From: Monosiga brevicollis MX1
Lineage: Eukaryota > Opisthokonta > Choanoflagellata > Craspedida > Salpingoecidae
Assembly: GCF_000002865.3 (NCBI RefSeq)
Contig: NW_001865046.1
Location: 1,216,988-1,280,987 of the forward strand
Length of the DNA: 64,000 bases
Reading direction: 5' to 3'
Shown: positions 59,621 through 64,000 of the stretch, piece by piece
How the letters are laid out: every line of letters starts with the position of its first letter
Numbering within the stretch: position 1 is the first letter of the stretch
Translations under genes and position numbers: made by a program
The notes under the pieces: generated by a model
The model's input: the letters and a program-made list of their open reading frames with translations, nothing else
What the model was told of the DNA's origin: nothing
The model's database searches: none

Positions 59621-60760
59621 GACCGGCAACATCAATTGTCTCTCCTTGTTGTGACACATGCGGTCGGACACGAGTTGCACTTGCTCTATCCTCGGCATTA
59701 GCAACTCGACAGCTATTCTAAGGGTGCACCTGTTCTGATCACTGTGAATACTTGCCGACCGCAGCTGGTTCAATTGACCTCAAGACACCATCAAACCTTT
59801 CAATCTATCGCGACTCCTCCGCCAGCGCCAGACATGTCTTCTTCTCCGGCAATTTGATTCATGCGGAGCAGGCCAAACGCTGGCGGTGCGCTGCTACTGT
59901 TCTCTGTAGCGTCGGCTGGCACTTGGATCCTCAATTGTTCAATGACCAAGACCTACAAACGCTTGGTGACCGCGTGGATGCCCTAACGTCGGCCTCTGTA
60001 GCTGCACCTTGATACTTTTTTACAAATTGAAATTTGTGGCGCTTTAGAGTGGCTTGTCGATTGCTATGCAAAAAGAAAGTAAAGTCAATGGGCAGGGCGG
60101 GCCTTGCCAACCGTCTGAAGCAGAACCGTCCAACAAGCACGGAAAAGAGCGAGAAACCGCTTCGTCTTCTTTTACCATGACAACGGATAATAGCAATAGT
60201 GTCTCGGTAGTGGTGGATGCGGCGCTGCACGAGCTGGTGACGAGGGCATTGAGCGGCGGTCTTATCATGCAAGCGATCAGTTCCGGTCACGCTCGGGTAT
60301 TCTGACAATTGGATGCAGTAAATGTGTGTCTGGTTGCCAAGGTTCTTGGTGTCTTTGCAAGTCAGTTTGTGAGACACCTGTGCTAGGTGCGTTGGTTGGC
60401 TACAAGTGTGGGTAAAACTGCGTCGTCAGCAGAAGCGAAGGCGCGACCCAGACTGAAGAGCGACGTCCACGCCAAGTCTATCAAACCATCCAGGCCGTGA
60501 CCAAGCAATTTCTTGGAACTAGCATCACTGTCAGTGCATGGCGGCACATGAGCGTGGCTTGGCTGCGTACACTGGTGTTGCATCATACGCCCGAGCCTTC
60601 ATTGGGGGCGTTGAATGTGGCACACTCTCAAAGCCAGCATGCAGGCAGAACGGCACGCAACGTCTATGGCCGCACGCAGCTCGATCACAAGTTTGTGTCC
60701 AGCGAAGCACAGTATGGCCACCAGTTTGTGTCTGAAGAATGGCACAAGCTCATGAAGCTG
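58777..60760. repeat. imperfect direct duplication inside helicase copy 2
   Basis: The stretch at 58777-58822 recurs at about 59805-59850, and 59229-59500 recurs at about 60481-60760, with few differences in the parts I compared by eye. The spacing differs by roughly 225 bases, so one copy has lost or gained sequence between the matching blocks. The duplication creates the joint between copies 2a and 2b. Confidence 0.75.
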
Positions 60761-62884
60761 GTAGATGTAGAGGATCAGATCCAAGCCGAGGCCGTGGATG
60801 AGCGTATCTGCGTGCAACAAGTGGTTCATAAACAGGTGGTCATCCAGTCGTCTCGGGTCAGAAACGTCAGCACACAGGTGCAAGCGACCGCAGGCACGCA
60901 AACGGATCTCGAGGTTGAAGCCTGTCTTGATGCTGAAGACGACATTGACGAAATTATTGCCGAGTTGGATTTAGGCGAAGCTGAGGCAGCCGAATCGTCC
61001 ATGCCAGTTGCCGTGCAGCGAGCCGTGGAAGAGGCTGCGTCGACGGCCTTGCAGCAAGAGCCAAGCCAGCACAGTGGCCAAACGCAGCAAGAAGAGTATG
61101 AGGATTAGATTTGGCTTGCTCAATGTGTGCGGCAAGCGTGGAAGACAACGTTTCGCGACTGGGATCAGTACCGATTGGCACAGGCTGTGACTCGGCACTA
61201 AGCTCAGGATGGCTGGCTGTTGGCCGTGGCCCCGACTGGCATGGGCAAGACGCTGTGCACACTTGCTCACCTCCAGCCACGCAAGGTCGTGGTGTGGGTA
61301 GTGCCGCTTCGTGAGCTTGCCAGAGACTGGTGCCGCCGCTTCGAGCAGGCTGACATTGTATCGCAGTGGGCTAAGAATGATGGCCGTGACATGCAAGTCA
61401 ACGTTCAAGTGATTGTCATGACGGTTGACCTTTTGGTTGGCCATGGGATGAGGTGGGTGCAAACACTCGTGCAGCAGAAGCGTCTGGCCATGCTAGTGAT
61501 GGACGAGGTTCACACAATGCTCGTGGACACTAGCTATCGAGAGAGTCTAGTTCGCTGCCCAGGCCGGCTGGACCATCTTCGCCAAGACCCATCTGTCAAG
61601 TGTGTGGGCCTCACTGGCACGCTTTGCCCCAAAGATGAGCGGGCTCTGCTCCAACAGCTGGATTACACGGAGGACGCTTCGTACCAGACCTTTCGTATGC
61701 CAACCATGCGAACCGATCTTCGGCTAGGGGTGCAACAAGGAACAACAAAGGCATTTGAGAAGTTTGTGAAACATCACTACGACATGTTGGAGCGAGAGAG
61801 CCGCGTGGATCGCATGCTGATTTTTTGTGACACGAAGAAGCAGGTTGAGGCATTGTCGACTCAGTTGGCACGCCCGTTGGGTCACGAGCAGTCGCTGGCC
61901 GTGGATGCTGACATGTCAGCCGAAGACACGCGAGCCGCTCTTGAGCAGTGGAGGAGCGGCACGCAGAGTCTGGTCTTGGTGGCCACAAGCTGTTTGGGCG
62001 CGGGCTTGGACATGCCCAACGTCCGGAAGGTGATCTGGTTTGGCAGCGGCTACAACGGCTACACCTTGTCGCAGGCCTTTGGCCGGGCTGGCCGCGACCG
62101 ACGGGGTGGCGAGGCCACGCTATGGATACCACCAGGCACAGCGGTTTCGGAAGACCTGCAGCCATTTGCAAGCATGAAGCGCTGCCTGACCTTTGAGCTT
62201 GGTTGGCTGCTGGATGGTGAGGGCCACATTTGTGCGGCCGCAGGAGCGCCGGCTTGCACCGTCTGCTCCATGATGCAACCGACCTTCACAGCGCGCCATC
62301 CAAGCCGTGAAGCACATGGGGCGCCAGTATCACACGAGGGCCAGACGCGGGCCAAACGAGCGCAGTTGATGGTACCATCGGCGCCCATTCAGTCAGACGA
62401 CTTTAACACGGCTCTGCTATGGATGTGCACCTACTGCTGGGCCTGCAGCTGCAGCAGAGACCGCTTGGTTGCTCACCACCAGCCTTCTAGCTGCCCGGCC
62501 ATGAAAGGGCGCTGTTTTCGATGCCACTGCCGCGGTCATGGTAGTAGCAATTGCCAAGTGACCTTGGGGGCGGGTGTTTGCTACCGGTGTTGGAGGCCGC
62601 AGAAGATTGGAGGTGAGCAAGTGGTGGAGTGCACGGGGCGGGCCTGTGGCCAGCGCAACCGCGAGACCATCCGGGCCTTGGTCGCGTCTGTGTCACGCAG
62701 TCAAACTTTGCACGGCATCATGCAGCGCATGGAGTGCCCGGCTGAGCTGCTGGCAGTTAGAGGGCGGGACTTTGACCCGTCGGAGATGCAGGCGCTTGTG
62801 GGCTGGCTGTACGGGCGCGTTGGCCACCCGCGCGTGCTGAAGCTTGTGATTGAAGCGAAACGGCAGTTTGCAATGATGAAGTGA
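59752..62884 (+). pseudogene. TLH-type gene, copy 2b: shortened centre plus RecQ helicase and zinc knuckle, broken
   Basis: This piece repeats part of copy 2a (YRDSSASARHVFFSGN at about 59808, ITVSAWRHMSVAWLRTL at about 60526) with unrelated sequence between, then continues into an acidic segment ending at 61108. A stop-containing joint follows, with recognisable homology to copy 1 (DQYRLAQAVTRH). The helicase frame 61220..62884 is open for 554 residues: Walker A APTGMGKTL, DEVH box, LTGTLCPKD, SCLGAGLDMPNVR and motif VI QAFGRAGRDRRGG. It ends with a CCHC knuckle (CFRCHCRGHGSSNC) and a conserved C-terminal block (GWLYGRVGHPRVLKLVIEAK). The helicase motifs are more canonical than in copy 1. 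Whether any transcript is made from the helicase frame alone is unknown; the Met at 61220 sits directly before the Walker A motif, so such a protein would lack the upstream part of the first RecA lobe. Confidence 0.72.
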
Positions 62885-63210
62885 GTGTTTGTTTGTTTTT
62901 GAAGCGGGGGTATAATTGAGACGTTTGACAGCTTGTGGGCTGTTTGCGTTAGAGGAGATACGCTGATCGAGCATGGATGTGAACAGATATTGAAGTGAAA
63001 TCAGTTGCGTTGAAGGGGAAAAGAAATTACGATGGGAGGGAAACATCGAAGGAAGAGACACGGATGAGCAATGATGAAAATAGTAGAAATGAGTAAAAAT
63101 GTGGAATGAAGAAAAAGAATTGGTTGGTGGTACATGTAGAGAAAAGAGGTGGAATATGAGGATGGTGTGAAGAAGGTGTTTTAGAAAAGGGGAAAAGAAA
63201 ATAAGATAGC
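62885..63210. other. purine-rich spacer
   Basis: No gene. From about 63015 the plus strand is dominated by G and A (GAAGAAGG, GGGGAAAAGAAAA type), in contrast to the flanking helicase copies. It ends where homology to copy 1 begins abruptly. Confidence 0.5.
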
Positions 63211-64000
63211 CTGAACGAACAGCATACCTTTCGATACATGGACCAGGAAATCAGCACGCTGATATTCATGCATCTGCTGCTGTGCAAGCCTCTGGAGCAC
63301 ATGCTGAGCAGCTGGCTGCAAAAGCGGGGCAGCCTGAAAACCCCCGACGACGAGAATGGCATTCACAATGCCGAGCAGGACGACGAAGATTTGCTCGACG
63401 ACGAGCTGGATGAAGACCACATGAGCCACGACGAGACGATGACTTTGCGACGCGAGGTCCGGGACGCTCGAAACCACTACAACAACAGCCACCTGCTCTT
63501 CAACATTGCGCCCCTGCAGACGATGGTCAGCCCAGCCACCATATATGCGACATTTCGTCGACAAATGACCACGTACCTGCATCGGCCAAAGCTGGGGGTG
63601 GCCACGTGGCGACACGCCGCAACCTTCTGGATGACGACGTTTGTGATTAACCGACTGTCGGCCGAGACGACCGACGCCCTGGGCAGCCTGATCCACACTC
63701 AAGCTCAACACTCTGGGGACACAGCCCAGCGGGCCTATGCACGCACAGCTAGTGACCATGTGCAAACCAAAATGTCGTCGCGACTGATGCATCAAGTGGC
63801 CTCGCAAAAATGGCATGCTTTGTTTGGACTAGATCGCAAGCGCAGCATAGCCGAGTTGACCGCGAACCAAGAAGCATTGGAAGCTCGCTATCCCATCAGC
63901 TGGAACCCGGTGACTGACCTCTCGCCCGAGGCAAACGGGCGTATCATCATGAACACGAGGGCAGAGCATGACGTACCCTACATGACCCAGCTGGCCAAGC
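63211..64000 (+). CDS. TLH-type gene, copy 3, 5'-truncated, continues beyond the window
   Basis: From 63211 one frame is open to the window end and encodes about 263 residues closely similar to copy 1 from its position of about 52252: FRYMDQEISTLIFMHLLLCK, YNNSHLLFNIAPLQTM, FRRQMTTYLHRPKLGVATWR, QKWHALFGLDRKRSIAEL and AEHDVPYMTQLAK. It is much closer to copy 1 than to copies 2a/2b. The zinc-finger region and first half of the central module are missing; homology starts abruptly after purine-rich DNA, so this is a truncated copy or the far side of a rearrangement. It retains QAQHSGDTAQRAYAR, the best preserved version of a motif shared with the fungal proteins. Whether the helicase part follows to the right cannot be seen. 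Confidence 0.75.
   Translation, partial: MNEQHTFRYMDQEISTLIFMHLLLCKPLEHMLSSWLQKRGSLKTPDDENGIHNAEQDDEDLLDDELDEDHMSHDETMTLRREVRDARNHYNNSHLLFNIAPLQTMVSPATIYATFRRQMTTYLHRPKLGVATWRHAATFWMTTFVINRLSAETTDALGSLIHTQAQHSGDTAQRAYARTASDHVQTKMSSRLMHQVASQKWHALFGLDRKRSIAELTANQEALEARYPISWNPVTDLSPEANGRIIMNTRAEHDVPYMTQLAK

Noticed and set aside
60054-60305. 83-residue frame between the duplicated blocks of copy 2b
   Set aside because: Low-complexity Ser/Thr/Asn content, no homology to other copies; may be inserted non-coding DNA.
49807-64000. classification of the helicase cluster as a virus-derived or capsid-bearing element
   Set aside because: No capsid, envelope, protein-primed polymerase, integrase of retroviral type or reverse transcriptase is visible; only zinc fingers, a helicase and the uncertain recombinase-like module.

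Overview
The window looks like nuclear DNA of a choanoflagellate, most likely Monosiga brevicollis or a close relative. This is an inference from three things: genes dense in short GT-AG introns; an opisthokont gene set (ARPC2, NEK2, HACE1-like, polycystin-like); and a giant PA14/EGF/cadherin/IPT adhesion receptor whose cytoplasmic tail is full of tyrosine motifs. It also carries a fungal-type homoaconitase. No CRISPR, prokaryotic operon, rRNA or tRNA was found. There are two runs of N, of 50 and 52 bases, each flanked by simple repeats.

Layout: 0.56-4.8 kb (-) HACE1-like ankyrin/HECT ubiquitin ligase; 4.8-6.6 kb (-) acidic serine-rich protein of unknown function; 7.6-9.4 kb (+) ARPC2; 9.4-13.3 kb no gene seen, rich in pyrimidine microsatellites; 13.3-14.7 kb (+) MAP-kinase phosphatase; 16.3-20.3 kb (-) homoaconitase with 17 exons, divergent from NEK2 (+) at 20.7-22.7 kb; 23.3-25.9 kb (-) methylmalonate-semialdehyde dehydrogenase; 27.3-29.5 kb (+) unidentified protein with a likely mitochondrial presequence; 31.0-35.0 kb (+) GPS-domain multi-pass polycystin-like protein; 36.5-49.4 kb (+) the giant receptor of about 4087 residues. 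For every gene except the first I could join the exons by eye into one open frame at GT/AG borders, which is the main evidence for the models.

From 49.8 kb to the right end the content changes to a head-to-tail cluster of related sequences: C2H2 zinc fingers at the N-terminus, a central module, a RecQ-like helicase and a C-terminal zinc knuckle. The order resembles the telomere-linked helicase (TLH) genes of fungi. One copy has an open frame (49.8-55.8 kb) but a non-canonical Walker A. Two neighbouring pieces (56.8-59.6 and 59.75-62.9 kb) are broken and partly duplicated, yet one keeps canonical helicase motifs. A fourth piece is 5'-truncated and runs off the window.

Functionally, the left part is ordinary housekeeping and signalling: actin nucleation, MAPK dephosphorylation, centrosome kinase, mitochondrial lysine synthesis and valine catabolism. 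The two large membrane proteins and the helicase cluster are the most interesting parts.
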